Assembly (NCBI GenBank): GCA_030066455.1 | Contig: JASJBQ010000043.1 | Span: 1-18,899 of the forward strand | DNA from: Desulfobacterales bacterium | GTDB lineage: Bacteria > Desulfobacterota > Desulfobacteria > Desulfobacterales > UBA5852 | DNA length: 18,899 nucleotides | Direction: 5' to 3' | In this document: positions 8,204-15,348 of the stretch, piece after piece | How positions within the stretch are numbered: position 1 is the stretch's first letter | Layout of the letters: every line of letters starts with the position of its first letter | Program-made: the position numbers and the translations under genes | Notes under the pieces: generated by a model | Databases searched by the model: none | Told to the model about the DNA's origin: nothing | What the model saw: the letters and a program-made list of their open reading frames with translations, nothing else

Positions 8204-8902
8204 CTACTGCTCGACCCGCATGGCCTCCACCGGTTGCATGCGGGCGGCCACCCAGGCCGGGTAGGACACGCCGATCAGGCTCAGCAGACAACCGGCGGCG
8301 GTGGCCGTGGCCAGCGACGTCAACAGGTCACCCAGCGGCACCAGGGCGACCGCCTGGCGGCCGAAAAAGAAGACGCCGTTCAGCAGGGCGAACAAGGCAC
8401 CGCCCACCGCGCCGGCCGCAGCGCCCACCAGGCCCTGCATGCCGGCCTCCAGAAGAAAAAGCCGGAGAACGAACCGATCGAGCGCTCCCAGGCACTTCAT
8501 CGTGCCGATCTCGCGAAAGCGTTCGGTTACGGCCATCAGCTGGGCATTGACGATACCCACCGCACAGACCAGCAGGGAGAGCAGGACGATCCAGCGCTGC
8601 TTGGCACTGCTGTCCGCCCGCCGGTCCTCGGGCTCAAGATCGTAGCCTGAGCGCACCAGCACCTGCCGCAGTTCCGGATCGCCGGTGGCCAACAGCCCGT
8701 TGGCCACGTCGGTGCTGACGTTGACGAAACTCAGAAAGGAAACCGCCAGCACGAGGCTCATGGTGGTGATCAGCGAGCGGAAAAACCGCACCCGGATGCT
8801 GTTGAAGGCAATCTCGACGGATTTTCCCAGCGGCAGCACCACCTGACGACGGATGCCGGGGTCTTGCTTTTCGGCGTTTGTGGGCCCAACGCTGTTCTGC
8901 AT
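8204..8902 (-). CDS. Minimal FtsX/MacB-type ABC permease (232 aa)
   Basis: Four hydrophobic segments at about residues 42-62, 104-122, 147-176 and 196-216. The cytoplasmic loop after TM2 has TERFREIGTMKCLGAL (about 126-141), the hallmark FtsX/MacB coupling segment, and the end reads AARMQPVEAMR, the usual last motif of this family. The region between TM1 and TM2, which in MacB or LolC/E is a periplasmic domain of about 200 residues, is only about 40 residues here, so this is a stripped-down half-permease. I chose the ATG at 8902; the frame is also open to a TTG at 8956, but no good ribosome-binding site precedes that codon. Next on the transcript comes the matching ATPase. The missing extracytoplasmic part is probably supplied by the 1626-residue partner encoded downstream. 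No membrane-fusion protein or outer-membrane factor gene accompanies it here. Confidence 0.88.
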   Translation of the reverse strand: MQNSVGPTNAEKQDPGIRRQVVLPLGKSVEIAFNSIRVRFFRSLITTMSLVLAVSFLSFVNVSTDVANGLLATGDPELRQVLVRSGYDLEPEDRRADSSAKQRWIVLLSLLVCAVGIVNAQLMAVTERFREIGTMKCLGALDRFVLRLFLLEAGMQGLVGAAAGAVGGALFALLNGVFFFGRQAVALVPLGDLLTSLATATAAGCLLSLIGVSYPAWVAARMQPVEAMRVEQ

Positions 8903-8988
8903 GGTTTGCCTGTTGTCTATATCAAGGAGGGTGGCGCCCGAACCGGTAACCCCCAAACAATGGCACTCATTTGGCCGCGGATCAAGTC

Positions 8989-9008
8989 ACAATGCGTAAA
9001 GTCATTGT
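8989..9008. repeat. Short inverted repeat upstream of the ABC genes
   Basis: ACAATG (8989-8994) and CATTGT (9003-9008) form a perfect 6-base inverted repeat with an 8-base spacer, about 90 bases before the small permease start, in the only sizeable gap between the glycan and ABC modules. It has the size of a dimeric repressor site, but it could be chance. I see no convincing -35/-10 pair next to it. Confidence 0.3.
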
Positions 9009-9023
9009 CTTCCCCCCCTCGCG

Positions 9024-9033
9024 GCGGGCCCGC
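9024..9033. repeat. Palindrome directly after the last glycan gene
   Basis: GCGGGCCCGC is a perfect 10-base palindrome immediately downstream of the stop codon at 9034-9036 on the minus strand. It is followed by CGCGAGGGGGGG rather than a T-run, so it lacks the second half of an intrinsic terminator. It may mark a transcript end or pause between the glycan and ABC modules, or be chance in GC-rich DNA. Confidence 0.3.
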
Positions 9034-10563
9034 TCAGTGGCGTCCGTCCGTGTCCCGCTTGACTTTCCCGGCCCGCACCCGGTTGAAACGCACCGCCAGA
9101 CGGCGCACGGCGATCCCGTGCGCCCGCAGGTGCCCGGCCGTGAACATTTCCGCCGTCACAGGCGGCGCCTGCGGGTGGGTCGCGGCCCAGGCCCGCACGT
9201 AGGCGTCGAAAGCGTCGACCTTGGACATGTAGACCGTCATGTCCTGGGGGTTGCCGATGGCAAACCGGTCGTTGACGCCCTCGTACATGTGAAAATCGGG
9301 AACATGCAGATAGTTGAGATCGAGTGCGTGCGGGTCGGGCAGCGGTGCTTCGAAAAGCACGTCCGGGCGGCAGCGGACCACGGCCGCGTATTGCACCCCG
9401 TTCTCCCGCGCATATTGCCGCCGCAGTTGGTCGCAGGCCTTGAGGCCCTGCAGCTGCTGGAGATAGCGCTGGACTCCCGCCTTGATCAGACAGTTGCGGC
9501 CGTGGCGCAGACGGCCCTCGGCGATCGGTCGGTCCGGCCGGACCGCCAGGACGGTCGGCGACAGCCGTGCGGCCAGCCCGGCGTAGGCGTCGTCGGGAAC
9601 ATACATGAAGAGATCGTAGGCCGGCAGGCGTGCGAGAAGGTTGTGCCGGATATTCGCGTGGGTTTGATCGAGCCCCACACAACGCCCGGACATGCAGACC
9701 GCCACGCGTGACCGGGAATCCAGGCGCCGCGTCTCCCGGGGCCGGGCCTGCTCGAAGCGGCGATGGGCCAGGAACGGGTGAGCGGTGTCAAAATGCCGGC
9801 CGATCGCATCCGCCCCCATCCGGTAGGAGCGGTCCTTGCGTCGGGGTCGGCCCGGCTGCGGCTTGGGCGTGTTGGGTGACGCCGTGTTCAGCCGCTGGCG
9901 GGTTTCGGGCCGCAGGGCCCCGGCCAGAAAAGTGGTCGGGATCTGCCAGTATTTCTTGCGTTGGGCATAGCCCTGGCGGCAGGTGTTGGCGGTGCGAACC
10001 AGATTACACTGGATGCGGTGGGCGTGGTAGAACAGACTCGCCAGATGGTTCACCAGGTGCTGGGCGTAGAGCCAGGACTCACTGTCGAATCCGGTATAGT
10101 AGGGCAGCAGAAGATCGAGGGTTTCCCGGTGAAACGCGTTGAACAGGGCATCGATATTGTGGCCCAGGTTGACGGCCTGGTCTTTCTCGACATGCTGCCA
10201 GTCGTAACGCGTATAGCCCACGGCCGGCTCCCATTCGAGCAGGAAACGCTCGAAGGTGCGAAAGGGGTTGCCGGTCAGCGGCAGACCCAGCCGGCGGGCC
10301 AGTTCGGCGTCCTCGCGGACCCGGCAGTCGTCGTCCAGGAAAATATAGTAGCGGTAGTCGTTGCCCGTCCGCGCGGCGCGCCGGCGGGCCTCCCACAACA
10401 GCCGGTTGCGGCCTTCGTTCCAACTGCTGCCGGGCAGGAACACGGCGTTGGCGCTGTCGGCCGGATGCTGCCAGGTCAGCAGCAGGATGTCGCAGGAAGG
10501 CCCTGGCAATTCGGGGTAGGGCATCCGGGCGGCGGACTGGATGAGATAGATAAACGGTTTCAT
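9034..10563 (-). CDS. Two-part glycosyltransferase-like protein (DDD N-terminus, DUF7796-like C-terminus)
   Basis: 509 residues in two parts. The N-terminal part (about 1-220) has a Rossmann-like start (DILLLTW), then YYIFLDDDCRV with Asp77-79, the type of acidic motif that binds the metal/nucleotide-sugar in GT-A enzymes. A basic, low-complexity linker follows (about 225-285, rich in Arg, Pro and Lys). The C-terminal part (about 287-500) starts RVAVCMSGRCVG and has DLFMYVPDD, VVRCRPDVLFE, a pattern I associate with DUF7796-like and related predicted glycosyltransferase domains in surface-glycan loci. The ATG at 10563 lies five bases after the upstream stop with no clear Shine-Dalgarno, so it is probably translated by coupling. 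It is the last gene of the glycan module and likely transfers sugar(s) to the growing glycan in the cytoplasm. Family assignments are from motif recall; the acceptor and the sugar are unknown. Confidence 0.72.
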   Translation of the reverse strand: MKPFIYLIQSAARMPYPELPGPSCDILLLTWQHPADSANAVFLPGSSWNEGRNRLLWEARRRAARTGNDYRYYIFLDDDCRVREDAELARRLGLPLTGNPFRTFERFLLEWEPAVGYTRYDWQHVEKDQAVNLGHNIDALFNAFHRETLDLLLPYYTGFDSESWLYAQHLVNHLASLFYHAHRIQCNLVRTANTCRQGYAQRKKYWQIPTTFLAGALRPETRQRLNTASPNTPKPQPGRPRRKDRSYRMGADAIGRHFDTAHPFLAHRRFEQARPRETRRLDSRSRVAVCMSGRCVGLDQTHANIRHNLLARLPAYDLFMYVPDDAYAGLAARLSPTVLAVRPDRPIAEGRLRHGRNCLIKAGVQRYLQQLQGLKACDQLRRQYARENGVQYAAVVRCRPDVLFEAPLPDPHALDLNYLHVPDFHMYEGVNDRFAIGNPQDMTVYMSKVDAFDAYVRAWAATHPQAPPVTAEMFTAGHLRAHGIAVRRLAVRFNRVRAGKVKRDTDGRH

Positions 10564-10568
10564 GAGGC

Positions 10569-11561
10569 TCAGGACAACGCGGTCACATCCTCCAGCCAGG
10601 CATCGATAAGCGGCATTTCATCGGGCCCCGCGAATCCCTTTGCGGTCAGATGGGCATAGGCCCGGTGCAGGTTGTCAGCGATCGCATCACCGGCCCGCAC
10701 CGCCTCGCCAATCGCGGCGGTCATGGCCTCGGCATCCAGGAACAGGGGGAGCTCGGAGCGGAAGTCATCCATGAAGTCGTGCGCGTTGCGCACCTGATCG
10801 ACCGTGGCCGAAGTGAAACCCAAACGGTAACCGGCCGCCCACATGATGGGCTGGGCGACATAGCTTCGCAGGATGTCCGTGACGCGAAAATTCACATGCG
10901 CCGGCAGGTACATGAGCGGCAGAAGCGCACGGTGAAAGGCGGTGTTCTGGGAGTTGAAGGGCGAGAGACTGCCCGGCGCCAGCACCACCGGCTCCCGCTG
11001 TTCAAAGCGGCAGGGCGCATTCGACGTGAGCCGGTAGATGGCGTCCACATCCGGATCGTCGTCGGCCAGCGCCTGCCACACGCCGATCCGCGCATGGCGG
11101 GTTTCGAGCGCCGTCCCTTCAAGCTGCGCCGCCTGGTCCCGGATGCGCCCTAGCGGCAGCCCCCGCGGCCAGATGGCCTGATCGCTGAACAGGGAGTAGA
11201 TGTTGACGAATCCGCCGCCCGGTGGAACAGTCTGAAAATCGCCTTCGAACGCCGGGAAGCCCCACCCCTTCTCCGGCCGGTTGTCGTCGTCGCTCTCCGC
11301 GATCAGGCGCGCCCCCTCCCGCGCCGCCCAGAGGTAGCCGATCATTTTGCGGGCGTAGTGATTCCAGGGCAGCACGCCGATGATCTTGAACGGCAGCCGG
11401 CGCTGCTCGTCGGTGCTGATGAAACGCGTTCCGGCCTGCTGCCAGCCCGGCGGGGTCTTGCGGTCCGCCACCACCACGAGCTGCCAGTCCGGCAGGTCCG
11501 CAAAACGGCGTACCGATTCACCCGGACCATATATCGATGTCATCACAACGGCTTGATTCAA
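10569..11561 (-). CDS. STELLO/DUF288-like glycosyltransferase
   Basis: 330 residues. The N-terminus AVVMTSIYGPGESV, then DWQLVVVADRKTP (about 25-37), LPWNHYARKMIGYLWA (about 64-79) and SDDDN (90-94) match the pattern I know from plant STELLO proteins and nematode DUF288 proteins; DDDN is the putative nucleotide-sugar/metal site. Later blocks also fit: DVDAIYRLT (171-179), PFNSQNT (201-207) and RVTDILRSYVAQ (226-237). Plant STELLO proteins act in the Golgi and influence cellulose synthase assembly; bacterial members have no assigned reaction that I know of. There is no signal peptide or membrane segment, so it is cytosolic. I use the TTG at 11561, which overlaps the upstream stop as TTGA and has GGTGGG a few bases before it; starting at the ATG of codon 7 would cut into the first beta strand. 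The sugar and acceptor cannot be read from sequence. Confidence 0.8.
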   Translation of the reverse strand: MNQAVVMTSIYGPGESVRRFADLPDWQLVVVADRKTPPGWQQAGTRFISTDEQRRLPFKIIGVLPWNHYARKMIGYLWAAREGARLIAESDDDNRPEKGWGFPAFEGDFQTVPPGGGFVNIYSLFSDQAIWPRGLPLGRIRDQAAQLEGTALETRHARIGVWQALADDDPDVDAIYRLTSNAPCRFEQREPVVLAPGSLSPFNSQNTAFHRALLPLMYLPAHVNFRVTDILRSYVAQPIMWAAGYRLGFTSATVDQVRNAHDFMDDFRSELPLFLDAEAMTAAIGEAVRAGDAIADNLHRAYAHLTAKGFAGPDEMPLIDAWLEDVTALS

Positions 11562-12346
11562 TGACCCACCAGCCCTTTAAAATTTTGGAATTCAAATCGC
11601 GGAGAGGCTTTCAACAGAGCCAGGAGACGGTCAAGGCCCGCCAGCGCCTCCGTGTTCATGCGCTGGTGGTGGAGCATGACCCCGCAGACCGGGCGTGCCA
11701 GGCCGCGCGCCAACTCCGCCGTCAATGACGCCCATCCGTCACCGGCGGCGGCCTCCTTGCGGGTATGCAGATCGATATCGACGGTCAACTCCGCCAGACC
11801 CGGCGGACAGCTCGGTTTGCTCCCCGCGCTGCGGGAAACCGCCGCATAGCCGGACCGGCGCAGATGGCGCAGCGCATCGCGGGTGCAGCGATTCCAGGGT
11901 GGCGTGAACACAGGAAAAAAACGTGCGCCCATGAGGCTTTCCAGCCGTTCACGCCCGCGGTCCAGGTCGCGGATGAGCGCCTCCGTCGGACGGGCCGGGC
12001 CGAATTCCTGCTTTTTACCTTGCGGTTCGTGGTTCGTGTGCCGCCAGCCGTGCTGATGCCAGCACCACAGGCGGGGGGCCGCCGCACCGATATCCGTCAG
12101 TGTCCGCCAGCGCTGGGGAGTAAGCCAGGCCGGCACCACGGCCAGGTTGAGGGGCACGGCATGACGGATGAAAACCCGGATCATGTCCCGGAACCGCACC
12201 CCGGGTACGGCCACGTCGTCCGCCCGGAAAAAAACCCGGGTGCCCCCGGAACGCGCTGCGGCCGCATGGCGGATACAGGCCTCCAGCCGGTCCTGCCAGG
12301 CCGGTACCGGGTGACGCCAGATGGCGGCGACGGCCCGCGTCGTCAT
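11558..12346 (-). CDS. NodB-like polysaccharide deacetylase (CE4-type), cytoplasmic
   Basis: 262 residues. The fold motifs are RADD (41-44, catalytic/metal Asp), HGWRH (99-103, giving the H-x3-H zinc pair), FTPPWNR (147-153, the R-P-P-W/Y type groove motif) and LHH (225-227, the late catalytic His). These support a metal-dependent de-N-acetylase of the NodB/CE4 superfamily. There is no signal peptide or membrane anchor, unlike most peptidoglycan and chitin deacetylases, so it should act in the cytoplasm on a precursor made by the surrounding glycosyltransferases. ATG at 12346 overlaps the previous gene's stop as ATGA and has an excellent AAGGAGGG five bases upstream. It in turn overlaps the STELLO-like gene. 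The likely product is a free amine on an amino sugar. Confidence in the superfamily is high; the substrate is inferred only from context. Confidence 0.85.
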   Translation of the reverse strand: MTTRAVAAIWRHPVPAWQDRLEACIRHAAAARSGGTRVFFRADDVAVPGVRFRDMIRVFIRHAVPLNLAVVPAWLTPQRWRTLTDIGAAAPRLWCWHQHGWRHTNHEPQGKKQEFGPARPTEALIRDLDRGRERLESLMGARFFPVFTPPWNRCTRDALRHLRRSGYAAVSRSAGSKPSCPPGLAELTVDIDLHTRKEAAAGDGWASLTAELARGLARPVCGVMLHHQRMNTEALAGLDRLLALLKASPRFEFQNFKGLVGH

Positions 12347-13506
12347 GGTGGCCCTCCTTGGGTCAGGGCTTCAAGGTACACCACGGTCTGCGCGGCCCCG
12401 TCGGTTTTCACGGCCGCAGGCTCGGGCACCCGGCGGAGTTTCGCGCGCAGCCGCTCTGCCAGCCTTTCCGGGTCCAGCTCCCGCGGGGCGAGAATATCGA
12501 CAGCCCCCAGGGCCGCCAGACGCCGGGCCCGCATCCCCTGTTCCCGGTTCTGTTCGAAGGGATATACCAGGGCATTCGCCCGTGTGGCCAGGATATTCAT
12601 ACAGGTGTTGTAGCCGGCCATGCTGACGGAAACATCGGCCGCCTGCAGCCAGGCGCTGAACTCGTCACTGAAACGTTCGATGCGTACCTCGGGGCCCGCC
12701 AGACCCGACAGGGCCGCCGTCCTGGCCGGCGGCATGAAGGGGCCGGTAAAGGTCTGCAGGGACACAGGGGTTGCGTTCCGCAGCCGGGCCACCGCCCGGA
12801 CCGTGGCCTCGAGCAGTTCGAATCCTACCGCCCCTCCCCCCGCGCTGGCCAGCACGAGGGGCTTTCCCGGCTCAAGGCCGCGCTGCCGGCGCCAATCGAC
12901 CGGGGCGGGGATCGCGTCCGCCGGAGCGGCCACGTAGCCGGTATAAACCACCGGAATCCTGAGGGCCGCAAGCTGGCCGAAGGTTTCCTCCAGGCGAACC
13001 ACCCGCGGATCGGCGTGAACCAGCAGGGCGTCAAAATAGCGGTTGAGAATGGCCACGGCGCGGGCTTCGTGCTTGGCGGCGTGTTCTTTTTCCACCAGGA
13101 TGTCGCGCACGCTGCAGACCACCTTGCAGGGCGGCAGATCGCCAGCATCGATCGCCTCCAGAAGCGGATCGAGCTCGAAGCGAAACGCCTTGCGCCCGAT
13201 GGGGTAGAGCTCCACCAGCAAGACGTCGGGCGCCTCTTGGGCCACGACGGCTTGGAGACGCCGGCGGCGGGCGGTACGGACGCTTGCGAGTGAAGCCCCC
13301 TCCGGAGAGTGCAGGTTTTGAAACGCCGCGTCCATGACCAGTTCCGGGAGCTGGCGGCGGCGGACGCCTTGCGGCAGGGCCGCTGGCGGCGGCGGCCCGC
13401 CGGACACCAGAACGACATCGTGTCCGCTAAGCGCCCGGCAGATCTCCAGCGTCCTGAAAAAATGCCCCACACCCAGTACGTGCTGGCAGTAGACGAGGAC
13501 TTTCAT
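12343..13506 (-). CDS. COG4671-type glycosyltransferase, tandem copy 2
   Basis: 387 residues from the ATG at 13506, which has GGAGGGGG upstream and overlaps the preceding stop as ATGA. A longer in-frame extension to 13689 lies inside the neighbouring gene and encodes Arg/Gly-rich sequence, so I reject it. Motifs: KVLVYCQHVLGVGHFFR at the N-terminus (GT-B glycine-rich loop), VVYTGYV (about 186-192), LASAGGGAVGFELL (219-232, donor-domain loop) and SVSMAGYNTCMNIL (293-306), as in MurG-like GT28 C-terminal domains. It aligns along its whole length with the protein encoded at 13503-14690, so the pair arose by tandem duplication. A predicted cytosolic glycosyltransferase adding a sugar to the glycan of this locus; the donor is unknown. 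The divergence between the copies suggests different acceptors or donors. Confidence 0.85.
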   Translation of the reverse strand: MKVLVYCQHVLGVGHFFRTLEICRALSGHDVVLVSGGPPPPAALPQGVRRRQLPELVMDAAFQNLHSPEGASLASVRTARRRRLQAVVAQEAPDVLLVELYPIGRKAFRFELDPLLEAIDAGDLPPCKVVCSVRDILVEKEHAAKHEARAVAILNRYFDALLVHADPRVVRLEETFGQLAALRIPVVYTGYVAAPADAIPAPVDWRRQRGLEPGKPLVLASAGGGAVGFELLEATVRAVARLRNATPVSLQTFTGPFMPPARTAALSGLAGPEVRIERFSDEFSAWLQAADVSVSMAGYNTCMNILATRANALVYPFEQNREQGMRARRLAALGAVDILAPRELDPERLAERLRAKLRRVPEPAAVKTDGAAQTVVYLEALTQGGPP

Positions 13507-14690
13507 CCGTCCCCCTCCCCCGGAACGCGGGCCGACCGCGCCTGCGCCTCGATATAGCGGGCGGTTCGTGCGGCGCCTGTGAGATCGAAAGGGGTGCGGA
13601 CCGCGGGATCTTTCGGCCCCAATGCCTCGCGGATATGCCCGGCCAGGCGCGAAGGCTCCAGATCGCCGGCGCCAAGGACAGACACCCAACCCGCCGCCGC
13701 CAGGCGCTCGGATCGCAGCGGCTGCTCGCGATCGCCCCCGAAAGGCCAGACCAGGGACGGCACCCCCGAGACGATAATGTCCATGCAGGTATTGTAGCCC
13801 GCCATGCTGACCGACAGGTCGGCCGCCGACAGCCAGCGACCCAGATCATGGGTGAAGCGTTGGATCATGAGCCCTTCGGAGCCCCCCGCCGCCAGGGCCT
13901 TCTGGTCAGCTTCAGGCAGATAGGGCCCGGTGAACATGGCCAGGCGGACATTCGGGCGTTCGCGCAGACGCTTGACGGCCGCCTGCACGGCCGCCATCAG
14001 CGGATAGCCCGAGCGCCCCCCCCCGGCACTGACCACGATCAGCTTGTCATCCGCCGTAAGGCCTTGGGCCGCTCGCAAGGCCGCAGCGTCTTCAGGCCTT
14101 GTGTTCAGCGGCCGCGTCACGTAGCCGGTGTAGACCACCGGGATCTCGACGGCCGCCAGCGAGCTGAACGTGGCGTCCAGCGGGATCAGATCCGGGTCGG
14201 CATGGATCAGGAGGGCGTCGAACCAGCGGTTGAGCCGGCGTGCGACACGGGCCTCATAGGCCTGCGGGTCGCGTTTGGCCACCAGGATGTCCCGCAGGCT
14301 GCAGAAAATGCGGCCGCGCGGCAGACCGCCGGAGCGGATGCCAGCCAGCAGCGGATCCAGTTCGCGGCCAAAGGCCGTACGCCCGAACGGGTAGAGTTCG
14401 ACGACGAAAACCTCGGGGCGCTCCTCGCGGAACAGCGCGTGCAGCCGCGCGATCCGGTCCGCCCAGACGGCATCGGGGCGGCGGCCGTCGTCGGCCACCA
14501 ACTGTTTGTCGGCCAGCATGCGCAGGGCCGGCAGCTGGATCCGGCGCACGTTCGCGGGAAGCTGAATATCCACCGCCGGCCCCCCGGTCACGAGCAGGAC
14601 ATCGTGGTTTTCCAGCGCCCGGGCAATCTCAACGATGCGGACGACGTGGCCCATGCCCCAGACGTGCTGGCAGTAGAATAAGACCTTCAA
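13503..14690 (-). CDS. COG4671-type glycosyltransferase, tandem copy 1
   Basis: 395 residues from a TTG at 14690. Motifs mirror copy 2: KVLFYCQHVWGMGHVVR at the N-terminus, VVYTGYV (185-191), VVSAGGGRSGYPLM (219-232) and LSVSMAGYNTCMDII (292-306), followed by PFGGDREQ, the likely donor-phosphate region. The TTG start is chosen because copy 2 begins at exactly the same point (KVL.YCQHV), with GGAGGAGCGGAG 11-16 bases upstream. The alternative ATG at 14744 would add 18 residues without family similarity and overlap the phosphatase gene. It lies 31 bases after the phosphatase stop and overlaps copy 2 by four bases. Predicted cytoplasmic GT-B enzyme related to MurG/GT28. The donor and acceptor are unknown. 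Confidence 0.83.
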   Translation of the reverse strand: MKVLFYCQHVWGMGHVVRIVEIARALENHDVLLVTGGPAVDIQLPANVRRIQLPALRMLADKQLVADDGRRPDAVWADRIARLHALFREERPEVFVVELYPFGRTAFGRELDPLLAGIRSGGLPRGRIFCSLRDILVAKRDPQAYEARVARRLNRWFDALLIHADPDLIPLDATFSSLAAVEIPVVYTGYVTRPLNTRPEDAAALRAAQGLTADDKLIVVSAGGGRSGYPLMAAVQAAVKRLRERPNVRLAMFTGPYLPEADQKALAAGGSEGLMIQRFTHDLGRWLSAADLSVSMAGYNTCMDIIVSGVPSLVWPFGGDREQPLRSERLAAAGWVSVLGAGDLEPSRLAGHIREALGPKDPAVRTPFDLTGAARTARYIEAQARSARVPGEGDG

Positions 14691-14721
14691 GGCGATCGAC
14701 GCTCCGCTCCTCCGGCCGCGA

Positions 14722-15348
14722 TCAGCGGTCGAGATTGAGGGCATTCATACGCTTCAGGAATAGCCGGCGGCCGCTGTGGACCAGATGATGCAGATGACCG
14801 GCGGCCATTTTCGCCGGTTTCCGGCCGCAGCCGTCACGTATAGCCAGGTGGTAGACCAGGCACTTGAGCACCCCTTCGTGGGTCACCACGAGCACACGCC
14901 GTCCGCGATGGCGGGCCGCCAAATCGCCTAAAGCGGCAAGGGCGCGCTCGAGGACATCCAGATAGCTTTCGCCGCCGGGTGGGCGAAACGCCCATCCCCG
15001 GTCGACCTGCCGGGTGTATTCATGGGCGTCGTCGTGTCGCAGGCGCTTGTGCACGCGCCCGGACCACCGCCCCCAATCCTGCTCCCGCAGGCGGGGCTCG
15101 ATCGTCAGGGGCAACTCGCGCCCGCGATTGAGCCCCCGGGCCGTTGCCTGGGCCCGCCCGAGGTCGCTGCAGCCCATGGCCTCAGGTTCGAGCCTGGCGA
15201 TGCGCGGGCGCCAGCGGCCGAGTTGGGCATCGCTCGCGGGTGCCAGGGGCGAATCCGCCTGGCCCTGAATGCGGCCTTCGAGATTCCAGATCGTCGCCGC
15301 GTGGCGCATCACGAAAAAATGGGTGCGCGGCCCGTCTTCAGTGGTCAT
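14722..15348 (-). CDS. Histidine phosphatase superfamily (phosphoglycerate-mutase-like) protein
   Basis: 208 residues. The catalytic set is complete: Arg15-His16 in VMRHAATIWN (the RHG-type motif with Ala in place of Gly), Arg65 in SDLGRAQATA, Glu89 in LREQDWG and His157 in VVTHEGV. The length and motifs fit small phosphatases such as CobC/GpmB relatives rather than true cofactor-dependent mutases. I use ATG 15348; it overlaps the end of the GT4 gene by 11 bases, and the open extension to 15429 is low-complexity sequence inside that gene. Surrounded by glycosyltransferase genes, it probably dephosphorylates a sugar phosphate or other precursor feeding the glycan. A housekeeping role is less likely given its position inside the overlapping gene string. 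The substrate cannot be told from sequence. Confidence 0.88.
   Translation of the reverse strand: MTTEDGPRTHFFVMRHAATIWNLEGRIQGQADSPLAPASDAQLGRWRPRIARLEPEAMGCSDLGRAQATARGLNRGRELPLTIEPRLREQDWGRWSGRVHKRLRHDDAHEYTRQVDRGWAFRPPGGESYLDVLERALAALGDLAARHRGRRVLVVTHEGVLKCLVYHLAIRDGCGRKPAKMAAGHLHHLVHSGRRLFLKRMNALNLDR

Noticed and set aside
7032..8264. 410-codon plus-strand open frame covering the ATPase gene
   Set aside because: The minus strand encodes a complete ABC ATPase with all motifs; the plus-strand frame crosses gene boundaries and has no family features.
9024..9033. Palindrome after the last glycan gene as an intrinsic terminator
   Set aside because: There is no T-run after it on the minus strand; the following bases are G-rich.
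13507..13689. N-terminal extension of tandem glycosyltransferase copy 2
   Set aside because: It encodes Arg/Gly-rich sequence inside the upstream gene; the ATG at 13506 has a strong ribosome-binding site and matches the start of the paralogue.
13635..14681. 348-codon plus-strand open frame opposite a glycosyltransferase gene
   Set aside because: Antisense shadow of a gene with paralogues on both sides; no motifs of its own.
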